In this document: positions 36,701 through 44,301 of the stretch, piece by piece
How positions within the stretch are numbered: position 1 is the first letter of the stretch
Layout: each line of letters starts with the position of its first letter
NCBI GenBank assembly: GCA_003854985.1
Contig: RQOG01000016.1
Coordinates: 1-64,000 of the forward strand
Length of the DNA stretch: 64,000 bases
From: Calditrichota bacterium
Lineage (GTDB): Bacteria > Calditrichota > Calditrichia > Calditrichales > Calditrichaceae
Direction: 5' to 3'
Translations under genes and position numbers: made by a program
The notes under the pieces: model-generated
Databases searched by the model: none
Told to the model about the DNA's origin: nothing
The model's input: only the letters and a program-made list of their open reading frames with translations

Positions 36701-37569
36701 GGATCGGTAACATCTATAATTTCCACCCTTCTTCTTAACTCATTGGACAGAAATACCGAATTACCATATTTAGAGGCATTAAATACAAATCCGTCTATTG
36801 TAAGCGTGCTGAGTAATTTGGGAAATGCCGAATTTGATACATCTACTATAACCAATCCATCCGGACCATTGGCAATATAAGCCAGGTTATTATCAAATTG
36901 CACCGTTTTAGCGTTATTTATACTGGTTAACTGGCCCAGCTTTTTGGGACTTCTCGGATCGCTGACATCAAGAATTAAGAGTCCGCCGTTCTTGTCGGCT
37001 ACATAAAGCGTATTATCATTCAGGTCTACTCCCCATGCCCAGCCAGGCGTATCATAACCGCCAATATGCTGCGGTGCGGCCAGGTTAGTAATATCATAAA
37101 TATTGATGCCATGGGTTTCTTCAGCGACATACAAAAACGGGTATTTGGCCACAACCCAAAAAGCATCGCCGATCGTTTGGATTGTGGAAACGAGACGGGT
37201 AGCGGCAGGAGTGGAAGCATCTAAGATGGAAACGCCGCTCAATTCATTGGCCAGATAAACATATTGATCATCCACATAAACATTATGCGTCCGGGCTTTT
37301 ACACGATAAGCGCCTATTTCAACAGGTTTTGTTATGGCGCTTACATCCAGTATCTGCAAACCGGCCCAGACATTGGAAACATATAACCGGCCGTCTTTAT
37401 AAAATAAATTCTGGATACCGTCATTCACCTGTTCTCCGGTTTCCAGTTTACCGGGAGCATATGAAGTGATAAATTCTGCGCTGGCTCTCTGAGCATAGGA
37501 AAAAGAACAGAACAATACAACTATAATAATTAGAATGAATACTTTAGGAAGGATGCCTTTGCTAAACAT
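33736..37569 (-). CDS. Secreted LVIVD-propeller protein with ten Ig-like repeats
   Basis: A 1277-residue exported protein with a signal peptide (cleavage after SYA, about residue 26). Residues about 50-325 hold LVIVD-type propeller repeats (GLQILDVSAITKPVEIGAY, GLLILDVSDPRSPKKLGQL, GLVIVDVSNSAFPKLLST). Ten repeats of about 90-95 residues follow, each beginning NRxPV..., with NENELLTF and SGSDPDxED and closing SWTPTYEQSG; they look like the putative-Ig (He_PIG) family. The tail is Pro/Ala-rich (PAPPPPAPADTSSGL). It is probably a surface or adhesion protein. No sorting domain is recognisable. Confidence 0.85.
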   Translation of the reverse strand: MFSKGILPKVFILIIIVVLFCSFSYAQRASAEFITSYAPGKLETGEQVNDGIQNLFYKDGRLYVSNVWAGLQILDVSAITKPVEIGAYRVKARTHNVYVDDQYVYLANELSGVSILDASTPAATRLVSTIQTIGDAFWVVAKYPFLYVAEETHGINIYDITNLAAPQHIGGYDTPGWAWGVDLNDNTLYVADKNGGLLILDVSDPRSPKKLGQLTSINNAKTVQFDNNLAYIANGPDGLVIVDVSNSAFPKLLSTLTIDGFVFNASKYGNSVFLSNELRRRVEIIDVTDPAKPVKEGDYTYEGKIYSAIKHDVYVYVAADISTLILRHNHPPVLTQIENQTVDEVSLLNIVPDGYDPDGDQIYYTIENLPEGATFDSLSGQISWTPTYEQSGLYPEVTITAWEITDSRLSTSTTFDITVNHVNRNPSIPDISDTTVFENQILVIRVPEGSDPDVEDRGRLFYSASNRPEGAEFDSLALAFRWQPTYEQSGIYTIDFAVHDPAGGVMRDAATITVIHVDRKPVLAEVEPQTVNENELLTITLSGSDPDAEDQDKLSYRAVNLPEGSSFDAQTATFSWTPTYDQSGEYGGILFIFNAGAMSDSVTVDITVVHVNRNPVLAAIPDNTINENENLNFVISGSDPDVEDQGKLTFSAANLPQGAVFNPDSLKFNWTPDFEQSAEYENVLFMLKDPDGLSDSATVKLTVVHVNRTPVLAEIEPKTINENELLTFELSGSDPDIEDKDKLVYSAEGLPEGAQLTGTTVTWTPTYDQSGVYTIKFTLNDGQLSDSKETTFTVIHVNRPPVMDAITAQTVNENELLTFSVTGSDPDKEDLNKWRFTALNLPLGAVFDTASAQFSWTPTFEQSGSYTITFVNTDPGGLTDSKETVITVNHVNRTPVFPEQPAQTVDENILLTYKLIPAEDPDTEDEGKLVYTAENMPEGAGFDPQTLTLTWTPTYEQSGSYTITFKVADSEFTVAQPLMITVNHINRPPVIDVITAPVINENAAWTFKIPYSDPDKEDEGKLVVSVDNLPQGALFNAQSAEITWTPGFEQAGNFENITVSVTDPAGLSDQKSFNITVANVNRLPVIDPVTDVKGKENEPVSFSVTGSDPDPEQQDKLAFSAEGLPAGASFDPASKTFSWTPGYDQAGDHTITIKLSDGEDEVSSSVKVSIENVNREPAIEGPGAGSVQAGSRLSLKFTGSDPDNDRLEFSGGGLPSGASVSASGELSWTPADDQVGSHTITIKVSDGEASAEMQTTIEVSERPAPPPPAPADTSSGL

Positions 37570-37600
37570 ACGCGACTCCTTTTGATATTAAACCGCTTTA

Positions 37601-37648
37601 TGAGGAAATTGAGTTATTGGTCGGTTAATTTATAACCGGCCTTCCTCA
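37601..37648 (-). promoter_or_regulatory. Structured leader or stem-loop upstream of the Ig-repeat gene
   Basis: A 9-bp stem (GGTCGGTTA / TAACCGGCC, one G-U wobble) with a 5-base loop sits inside a second 7-bp stem (TGAGGAA / TTCCTCA), with an 11-base bulge on one side. It lies about 32 bases before the ATG at 37569, upstream of the GGAG site. It has no U-tract, so it is not an obvious terminator for the gene at 37771. Confidence 0.45.
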
Positions 37649-37770
37649 AAAGCAAGATTGAATTAAGATCGTTCAATGATTCTAACTATCGTTAATTAAA
37701 CATGAAATCTTTAGGTTATAATTTGATTTGCAGTTTTTATCAGGCTTTAATTGTAAATTCCTTATCACAT

Positions 37771-39366
37771 TCAGAATAAATCCTGCATATCCCATTTAAA
37801 ATTAAAAAGATTGTATTTCAGACCGATCCAGAATTCAGTGAAATCCGCATCGAGTCCCGGTCTCTGATGAAAATCCTTACAGGAAGTATGAAATAAGGCG
37901 GTATTAAGCTCCAATTTATCATTCCAGAACCATTTATGATAATTTATGCCTAAAACAATTCTGTTTTCTTTCTGCTCCGAAACAGGCCTGGAAAAAGACC
38001 GGCTGAAAATTGGTATTTCACCCTGCCGGATGAAACGAAAATGGAAATCGAAGCTTTCCCAGCGCATCCTTGATAAAAAGGCGATTGCATTTGCTCCCAA
38101 GGGATGACCGGAAAAACGGTGAAATTCTTCGGTATCCCGCAGACCCTGTTTTTCCTCAAATACAAAATTAAGCGTGTAATAATCAAACCAGGGAAAACCG
38201 TGATTGTAAAGCCACTCCGTAAGTTTAACATACTCGGCTGTAAAAACAGAGTTCTCCAGATGAAACGGGTGAACCCAGTCGATGCCTGCCAAAAGTCCCC
38301 ATGCTTCGCGTCCTTTATCGCCATTCTCTTCCAGGGATTCAACATCAATTTCATCCACAGCAAATGAACCGTATAATTTGATGCCGGGTAGAGGCGTCAC
38401 TTCTAAATCCGCGGCCGTAAGAACATTACGCTGTTCAGGATAATCATAAATATTATGAAAAAACAAAAAGGGATTTATATACGCGGCATTTATGGACTGA
38501 TTGGTCATCAGCATTTCCGAAAGTGAAAAGGCTACCCGGTTAAAAAACCTGTATGTAATGCGATGAATATACATTATCTTCGGACGTTCATCTTCCAGCG
38601 TAGTATTTCTCATCGAAGCGATGTAGTGATTAAAAGCGAGTTTATCTTTGTAGCGATATTGTAGCTGAAGGAAATGCGTTTCGGGTATCCCTTCTGAAAC
38701 CAGCAGCTTTCCAAGATTTCCTACGCCGACCGAAATTCTATCCAAACCGGTGTACAATTTTATCCGGCTAAAATGGAAAAGCAGGGCCGCTCTTTCGTTA
38801 ACATTGATATTTATCTCTTTCAGATCCCTGGGAAAATCATTTTGCCGGGCATTCATTTTTTTCCAGTCATTTCTGAAGGAAGTTCTTGTGGAAAGAAACA
38901 GGTTTTTATGCAAAGGCATATTTACCTGCAGGTCAAAAAATCTTTCGCGGTTTTCATATTTAACTGAAAAATCCTTATCCTTAAAAGCATTATAAAAAGG
39001 ATCCGACTGCGTACAATCCGGAACGGTATGATGAAGATAATCAATGCCTATACCGAGATTTACTTCCACTTCGCCATGCGCTGCAGAAAATAATTCATCC
39101 AGCCGCTGTATAATGTTTTTCTGCTCGTCCTTGATATCGCCGTTTCTTTCCTTCCAGGAATCATAGAAGTCTTTGGCATCCTGCAGGGTCAGAATATAAT
39201 CCTGCGCAGGATTCACTTCGCCGGACAGAATATACAGCTTGTTTAACAAGCCGAATATTTCATCCCGTTCATAAACACGGGAATGATGGTTTCGTCCCTG
39301 CTGTGCCGGTAACATATTTAACAAGAAGAAGACCGGTATTAAGCCAAAAAAGAAAAGCTTATACAT
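37771..39366 (-). CDS. Predicted outer-membrane beta-barrel protein (Wzi-like)
   Basis: About 531 residues from MYKLFFFGLI (ATG 39366; in-frame ATGs also at 39390 and 39399). A signal peptide ends near LPAQ, followed by a helical N-terminal stretch. From about residue 130 the sequence alternates in amphipathic strands and ends WDMQDLF, the C-terminal Phe being typical of barrels folded by Bam. The layout recalls capsule-assembly protein Wzi, but no motif proves it. It is divergent from the YgfK-like gene by 47-80 bases. Confidence 0.7.
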   Translation of the reverse strand: MYKLFFFGLIPVFFLLNMLPAQQGRNHHSRVYERDEIFGLLNKLYILSGEVNPAQDYILTLQDAKDFYDSWKERNGDIKDEQKNIIQRLDELFSAAHGEVEVNLGIGIDYLHHTVPDCTQSDPFYNAFKDKDFSVKYENRERFFDLQVNMPLHKNLFLSTRTSFRNDWKKMNARQNDFPRDLKEININVNERAALLFHFSRIKLYTGLDRISVGVGNLGKLLVSEGIPETHFLQLQYRYKDKLAFNHYIASMRNTTLEDERPKIMYIHRITYRFFNRVAFSLSEMLMTNQSINAAYINPFLFFHNIYDYPEQRNVLTAADLEVTPLPGIKLYGSFAVDEIDVESLEENGDKGREAWGLLAGIDWVHPFHLENSVFTAEYVKLTEWLYNHGFPWFDYYTLNFVFEEKQGLRDTEEFHRFSGHPLGANAIAFLSRMRWESFDFHFRFIRQGEIPIFSRSFSRPVSEQKENRIVLGINYHKWFWNDKLELNTALFHTSCKDFHQRPGLDADFTEFWIGLKYNLFNFKWDMQDLF

Positions 39367-39446
39367 TTTATCCCATTTGTTTATTGACATCAATTCCATA
39401 GCTGCCTATTTTGCCTTTGTATATTATTTTATAGAAGGATGATACT

Positions 39447-41405
39447 ATGGCCGCCCTGCGCGGTTTCAGCCTGGCAGACCATCTTTTTAATATCGATACT
39501 GAGTACAAGTTTAATAAAACTATATACGCTTATCCAGATAAAAAAATATTCAGGGGATATAACGGTTATGATTTTTCAATAAAGCATTTCGGTGCAGGGG
39601 CCTACACGCCCTTAGGACCGGCCGCCGGCCCGCATACACAGCTCGCCCAGAATATTGTTTGCGCCTTTCTTGCCGGGGCGCGTTGTTTTGAACTAAAGAC
39701 CATTCAGATCAATGATCGGATAAAAGTATCGCGTCCCTGCATTGATATCCGGAATATCGGTTATAATATCGAATGGTCTCAGGAACTTTCCCTGAATGAT
39801 TCATTGCAGGAGTACCTGAAGGCCTGGCTGTTACTGAAATATATTAAGCAAAGCGGCATCTTGAATATTAAAAATGATTCGGGATTCTATGATTTTGTTT
39901 TCGATGTCTCCGTCGGATATGATTATAAGGGAATCACTTCCAAGCCGGTCACGGACTGGCTGAACACCATAAAAACCCCCGAAACGGGCATAGAAAAACT
40001 AATTGCTGACCTGCCTGATAATTACAAATCAATACTTTCAAAAATTGAACCGGCGCCTGTTTCAGAGACCATAACGCTTTCCACATTTCACGGTTGTCCT
40101 GCGGATGAAATTGAGCATATCGCCTCTTTTCTTCTTTCCGAAACCGGGTTTAATGTAATCATTAAATTTAATCCCACTTTACTCGGATATGACCAGGTAT
40201 GTCATATACTTTATGGGGATTTAGGGTATACGCAGTTAATCCTGGATCAGAAAGATTTTGAGAAGGATTTAAAACTCGATTCCGCAATCGGGATCATTAA
40301 ACGGCTTTCGGAAACAGCCCAAAAATGCCATCGCCGGATCGGCGTAAAATTCACCAATACTCTGGTTGTTAAGAACACAGAAAGCATATTCAAAGATCCT
40401 ATCCGGTATTTGTCTGGTGCGCCGCTTTATCTGATCGCCTTAAAAACCCTTAACGAATTCAGACGAAAATATAAAACGGAAATTTCCGTGGCTTTTTCCG
40501 GCGGGATTAACCGATATAACTTTCCGCAAACCCTGCAAGGCGATATTTTTCCCGTTACGGTATGCTCAGACCTTTTAAAAAAAGGCGGTTATCATCGTCT
40601 GAACAATTATTTTATAAGCCTGAAAGAGGCATTTGAAACAGCCGGCGTATCTTCAATATCCGATTTTATCAGAAAGGACCATCCGAACGGCATATCAGAA
40701 AATCAGGCGGGCATCGAAAACATTAACCATCTGATACATTCAAAAGAAAAAATGGAAGAGCAAAGTTTTGATAAAAACAGCCGTTTACCAAAGAAAACAA
40801 ATCAAATTCTTAAAACTTTTGACTGCCTGAACTGCGATATTTGCCTTAAGGTTTGTCCGAACCTGGCCATCATAGCTCTCACTTTTCCGGAGACAACCCT
40901 GTCCGGAAATACAATTGTATTTACAAAAAACGGATATGACTATGAAAAAGAAGAGGTCTTTCAATTACAAAAAAATAAACAAATCTTTGTTATTGACGAA
41001 GCCTGTAACGACTGCGGAAACTGCACCACATTTTGCCCGGAAACGGGCGATCCGAACAGGGTGAAAATTTCAATTTACCGATATCACATTACCTTTATTA
41101 ATAATCCGGATAAAGACGGTATTTTTATGATTTCTCCTTCCGAAATGCTTATCAGGATAAATGGCGAAACAGCAAAACTCACATCGATTCAGAATAAAAA
41201 ACTGTTTAGTTGGGAAACGATTAAAGGCCGTTTTGTTTTCGACGAGGATAATCAACTGATCGATTATACATTGGAAAATGATTTTTCCGGTAATTACAGA
41301 TTGTCCGTAATGAATTATTTAACCGCCAGACTGTTTTATAGGGCTGTTATATATAATTCGACGGTTTATCCAATTCCCATACTGTTAAATTCCCGGGAAA
41401 TTTAG
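39447..41405 (+). CDS. YgfK-like flavin/iron-sulfur oxidoreductase lacking the NAD(P)H module
   Basis: A 652-residue protein. Residues about 45-400 match the dihydroorotate-dehydrogenase-like part of YgfK (putative selenate reductase subunit): LGPAAGPHTQLAQNIV, GARCFELKTIQI, LSTFHGCPADEIEHIA, KFNPTLLGYDQV and SVAFSGGINRY. Two [4Fe-4S] motifs follow: CLNCDICLKVCP and CNDCGNCTTFCP. E. coli YgfK is about 1030 residues with a GltD-like FAD/NAD(P)H module between these parts, which is missing here. An electron donor must come from elsewhere. AAGGA precedes the ATG. The substrate is unknown. Confidence 0.82.
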   Translation: MAALRGFSLADHLFNIDTEYKFNKTIYAYPDKKIFRGYNGYDFSIKHFGAGAYTPLGPAAGPHTQLAQNIVCAFLAGARCFELKTIQINDRIKVSRPCIDIRNIGYNIEWSQELSLNDSLQEYLKAWLLLKYIKQSGILNIKNDSGFYDFVFDVSVGYDYKGITSKPVTDWLNTIKTPETGIEKLIADLPDNYKSILSKIEPAPVSETITLSTFHGCPADEIEHIASFLLSETGFNVIIKFNPTLLGYDQVCHILYGDLGYTQLILDQKDFEKDLKLDSAIGIIKRLSETAQKCHRRIGVKFTNTLVVKNTESIFKDPIRYLSGAPLYLIALKTLNEFRRKYKTEISVAFSGGINRYNFPQTLQGDIFPVTVCSDLLKKGGYHRLNNYFISLKEAFETAGVSSISDFIRKDHPNGISENQAGIENINHLIHSKEKMEEQSFDKNSRLPKKTNQILKTFDCLNCDICLKVCPNLAIIALTFPETTLSGNTIVFTKNGYDYEKEEVFQLQKNKQIFVIDEACNDCGNCTTFCPETGDPNRVKISIYRYHITFINNPDKDGIFMISPSEMLIRINGETAKLTSIQNKKLFSWETIKGRFVFDEDNQLIDYTLENDFSGNYRLSVMNYLTARLFYRAVIYNSTVYPIPILLNSREI

Positions 41406-41419
41406 CCGCTTTTATTCCA

Positions 41420-42226
41420 TCAGTAATTACTATTGATTTCCGAAGACCTGATTAAAAGAAACAGGTCAAGTATGATGCCGGTTAATACGCATACAGCCAT
41501 GAAGACAGAATGGCTGCCGTTTAAAAAGTAAAACTGGAAGCAAAGAACTAATGGTATAAATGTACCAATGATAATCCTAAGTGCAAAAAGTGTTTTATAC
41601 TGAATTAACAATCTGCGTATAATGCCTCTGGATTCTGACGAAACAGTGTTGAATATATGTATCCTGAAAATCAGGTTTAATAAACCCAGCACTAGCAAAA
41701 CACAAATAAAATGAAAGAAAAATCCTAATTCCAGGGTTACGAGCGCTATGGCACTCCCGGCAAGCAGCCAGTTTAACCAGTAATCAATGCGCGCTGAATA
41801 GTGCTGCCATGCAGGACCTTCGATGCCTCTGGTCAGATCATAAAACAGATAGGAAAGATAGATAAATATAAAAGCCGCTATTAATTCGAATAATCGAAAC
41901 TCTATGCCATATCGATGTAATAAATAAGACAGATAAAGTAAAACCAGCCCGGTTGCCAGACCATAAACAATTTTTCTCATAAACAGCATCCAAACTGGTA
42001 AAACGGTTACTTTCCTGATTTTCTCGTAGGCGGGAATTAATGGCGCTAAAAATAATGTACATATTCCCGTGTTTATCAGTAAACCCTGATAATATTTTTG
42101 TATTATATACGCATCGTTAACATGGATATAGATTGAAAAGAATAAAAACAGAAAACCGGATGTTGTAACAATGAAAATAATGTAAAAAATAAAAAACCAA
42201 TCCGTAAACGAAAGTCTGTCTTTCAT
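41420..42226 (-). CDS. Integral membrane protein with about eight helices
   Basis: A 268-residue protein from ATG 42226; an upstream TTG frame would overlap the glycosyltransferase more. About eight hydrophobic helices are visible, starting with FFIFYIIFIVTTSGFLFLFF and ending with FMAVCVLTGIILDLFLLI. The helix number, length and last two helices recall DmsC/NrfD-type quinone-interacting anchors, but no defining motif is seen, and a lipid or polysaccharide transport role is equally possible. It overlaps the glycosyltransferase gene by 4 bases and converges on the YgfK-like gene. Confidence 0.65.
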   Translation of the reverse strand: MKDRLSFTDWFFIFYIIFIVTTSGFLFLFFSIYIHVNDAYIIQKYYQGLLINTGICTLFLAPLIPAYEKIRKVTVLPVWMLFMRKIVYGLATGLVLLYLSYLLHRYGIEFRLFELIAAFIFIYLSYLFYDLTRGIEGPAWQHYSARIDYWLNWLLAGSAIALVTLELGFFFHFICVLLVLGLLNLIFRIHIFNTVSSESRGIIRRLLIQYKTLFALRIIIGTFIPLVLCFQFYFLNGSHSVFMAVCVLTGIILDLFLLIRSSEINSNY

Positions 42227-43479
42227 TTCCTGTCCAGGCAAAAATTGATGAAATCGAGCATTTTCCCGGAAAGATTCTGCCGTGTATATGCTTCGATATT
42301 TTCAAATTTTAAATCAGGAGACCTGTTTAACCATGTTTCCAACGTCCTGACGATGGCTTGGACATCATGGTATGAAACGACAACACCTGAACACGTGGAG
42401 TTAATCAGTTTTGCCGCTTCGCCGTTTTCGGGAACGACTGCCAAAACCGGTTTTTTTAACTTCAGGTATTCATAGACCTTTCCGCCAATGGTATTAGCGC
42501 TGTTTTTATGATGATCATCGAGAAAAAACACAAACGCGTTCATTCTATTCAGAATCTTAAGACATTCAACATGCGGTTGATAGCCATGAAGAATAACCTG
42601 GTCTCTTAATCCATATTTTAAGGCCAGGCTTTGCACATCAATGGAAGCCCTGCCAATATGATGAAAAATGATCCTTTTGCCCGGAATACTGTTTTTCCCT
42701 TTTTCATTCAACAAAGCCATTGCCTTAAAGAGCGGTTCGGGATGATTAAGATGTGAATAAAATGTTCCAGAAAAACCAATATGAAGTCCGTTATCGTTGA
42801 AAGAAGATGTCCCTATCGCTGAAAAATCTTCTTCGTCAAATCCGTTTGGAATCCAGCGCCATTCGGCCTTTCCAAATCCTTTTATATTTTTCTGATAAAA
42901 ATCAATTAATGTCTGATAAGCGCTGATGCCGAAACGGATATTTTTAACCGCCTTAAATTCAAGGGCTCTGTCCAGCCATAAATGGAAAGGCGTAGGATGA
43001 ATTTTATAGGGATTCGTGCTCCAGGGATCCCGCATATCCAGGATAACCGGCACCGGTAATTGCCGGGATAATCTTGCCGCCAATTGTGCCAGGGAATAAG
43101 GCGGCGAAGAAATGAGAACACAATCGTATGTATCCTGATTAAACAACGCAATAATTTGATCTTCCGCCTTGCGCGCCCATTTTTTACGGACATCCGGAAT
43201 ATAAAAAAAGGCGCTCATCCATCTTGTAAAGAAAGTACTTTTCACTCCGGCTTTAGTATGAATAGCAGATACCGAAACAGGTAAAACACGGCAAAACGGT
43301 TTTATTTCATCGATCTGGGAGCTATCCTCCGGTATCTGACTATTATCCTTATCCCCGGTGACCACTGTAAATTGCCAGCCTGCCCGGCCTGCATATTTGA
43401 TAAATTTCGAAATCCGCTGCACCCCGCCGCCGCCTGCAGGCGGGAAATAATAAGCGGCAATTAAACAACGTCCAGCCAC
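42223..43479 (-). CDS. Glycosyltransferase family 4-type protein
   Basis: A 418-residue GT-B fold glycosyltransferase. The N-terminal domain has YYFPPAGGGGVQRISKF, the linker HIGFSGTFYSH, and the C-terminal donor-binding domain has IGGKVYEYLKLKKPVLAVVPENGEAAKLI with the usual Glu. It probably builds an envelope or extracellular polysaccharide. The start is GTG 43479. It overlaps the deoxynucleoside kinase gene by 19 bases. Confidence 0.85.
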   Translation of the reverse strand: MAGRCLIAAYYFPPAGGGGVQRISKFIKYAGRAGWQFTVVTGDKDNSQIPEDSSQIDEIKPFCRVLPVSVSAIHTKAGVKSTFFTRWMSAFFYIPDVRKKWARKAEDQIIALFNQDTYDCVLISSPPYSLAQLAARLSRQLPVPVILDMRDPWSTNPYKIHPTPFHLWLDRALEFKAVKNIRFGISAYQTLIDFYQKNIKGFGKAEWRWIPNGFDEEDFSAIGTSSFNDNGLHIGFSGTFYSHLNHPEPLFKAMALLNEKGKNSIPGKRIIFHHIGRASIDVQSLALKYGLRDQVILHGYQPHVECLKILNRMNAFVFFLDDHHKNSANTIGGKVYEYLKLKKPVLAVVPENGEAAKLINSTCSGVVVSYHDVQAIVRTLETWLNRSPDLKFENIEAYTRQNLSGKMLDFINFCLDRK

Positions 43480-44111
43480 GTCTGATTCTCAAGATTAACG
43501 ATTGATTGATAGATGATATTAAAATCCTTTTCATTTTTTTCAAAATCTCTGTATCTCATATCAAAAGTAACCACATGAAAATTATCCTTTTTAGCTCTTT
43601 CTATCCAGTCATCGTAAGCATTATTTAATATGGACAAATAGCCCGGATCAATGCTTTGCTCATATTCCCGGCCTCTTTTACCGATATGTTCGAGCAGTAA
43701 TTCTATCGGCGATTTCAGATATAAGATAACATCCGGTTTCCGCAGGTAGGTTACCATAATCGAGAATAAATCCTGGTAATTATGATAATCCCGGTCGGTC
43801 ATTTTACCTTGTGCATGAAGCGTACGGGCAAAAATCTCCACATCCTCATAGATACTTCTGTCCTGTATACAGGAATCAGGCCAGTTGCTGATCTCTTTCT
43901 GGCTTCTGAAACGATGGGATAAAAAGTAAACCTGCAGATGAAAACTCCACCTTTCCATGTCAGCATAGAAATCCGATAGATAAGGATTATCGATTACTTT
44001 TTCGTAATAAGCCCGCCAAGCCAGTTTTTCACTGAGCATTCTGGTAAGTGTTGTTTTACCGGCTCCGATATTACCGGCAATGGCGACATATAGTTTTCTT
44101 TTGCGGATCAC
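43461..44111 (-). CDS. Deoxynucleoside kinase
   Basis: A 216-residue P-loop kinase of the deoxyadenosine/deoxyguanosine kinase family that salvages deoxynucleosides. It shows GNIGAGKTT at residues 14-22, FHLQVYFLSHRF, the catalytic DRSIYEDVEIFA and a lid region with HIGKRGREYEQSI. Whether it prefers dA, dG or dC cannot be told. The start is GTG 44111 after AGGAAACACC. It leads the dNK-glycosyltransferase-membrane protein set. Confidence 0.9.
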   Translation of the reverse strand: MIRKRKLYVAIAGNIGAGKTTLTRMLSEKLAWRAYYEKVIDNPYLSDFYADMERWSFHLQVYFLSHRFRSQKEISNWPDSCIQDRSIYEDVEIFARTLHAQGKMTDRDYHNYQDLFSIMVTYLRKPDVILYLKSPIELLLEHIGKRGREYEQSIDPGYLSILNNAYDDWIERAKKDNFHVVTFDMRYRDFEKNEKDFNIIYQSIVNLENQTWLDVV

Positions 44112-44219
44112 CCGGTGTTTCCTGTAAATTTAATGCATATTTTCAAATATAGGGATTTTTTCTGAAATCCGGTAGGTTTGATTTAAACTGATATTTATGA
44201 TAAATCCACTACATGTAAA

Positions 44220-44250
44220 AATAAAAAACCCTGCCGTTTAATGCAGGGTT
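44220..44250 (-). terminator. Rho-independent terminator after the TonB-domain gene
   Basis: An 8-bp stem (AACCCTGC / GCAGGGTT) with an 8-base loop. On the minus strand it is followed by a run of six T and then ATTTTT. It separates the TonB-domain gene (ending 44302) from the deoxynucleoside kinase gene. Confidence 0.85.
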
Positions 44251-44301
44251 ATAATAGAAAATGATTATTTTTTCCATCATCGGCAAAACGTTATTTCCAG
44301 C

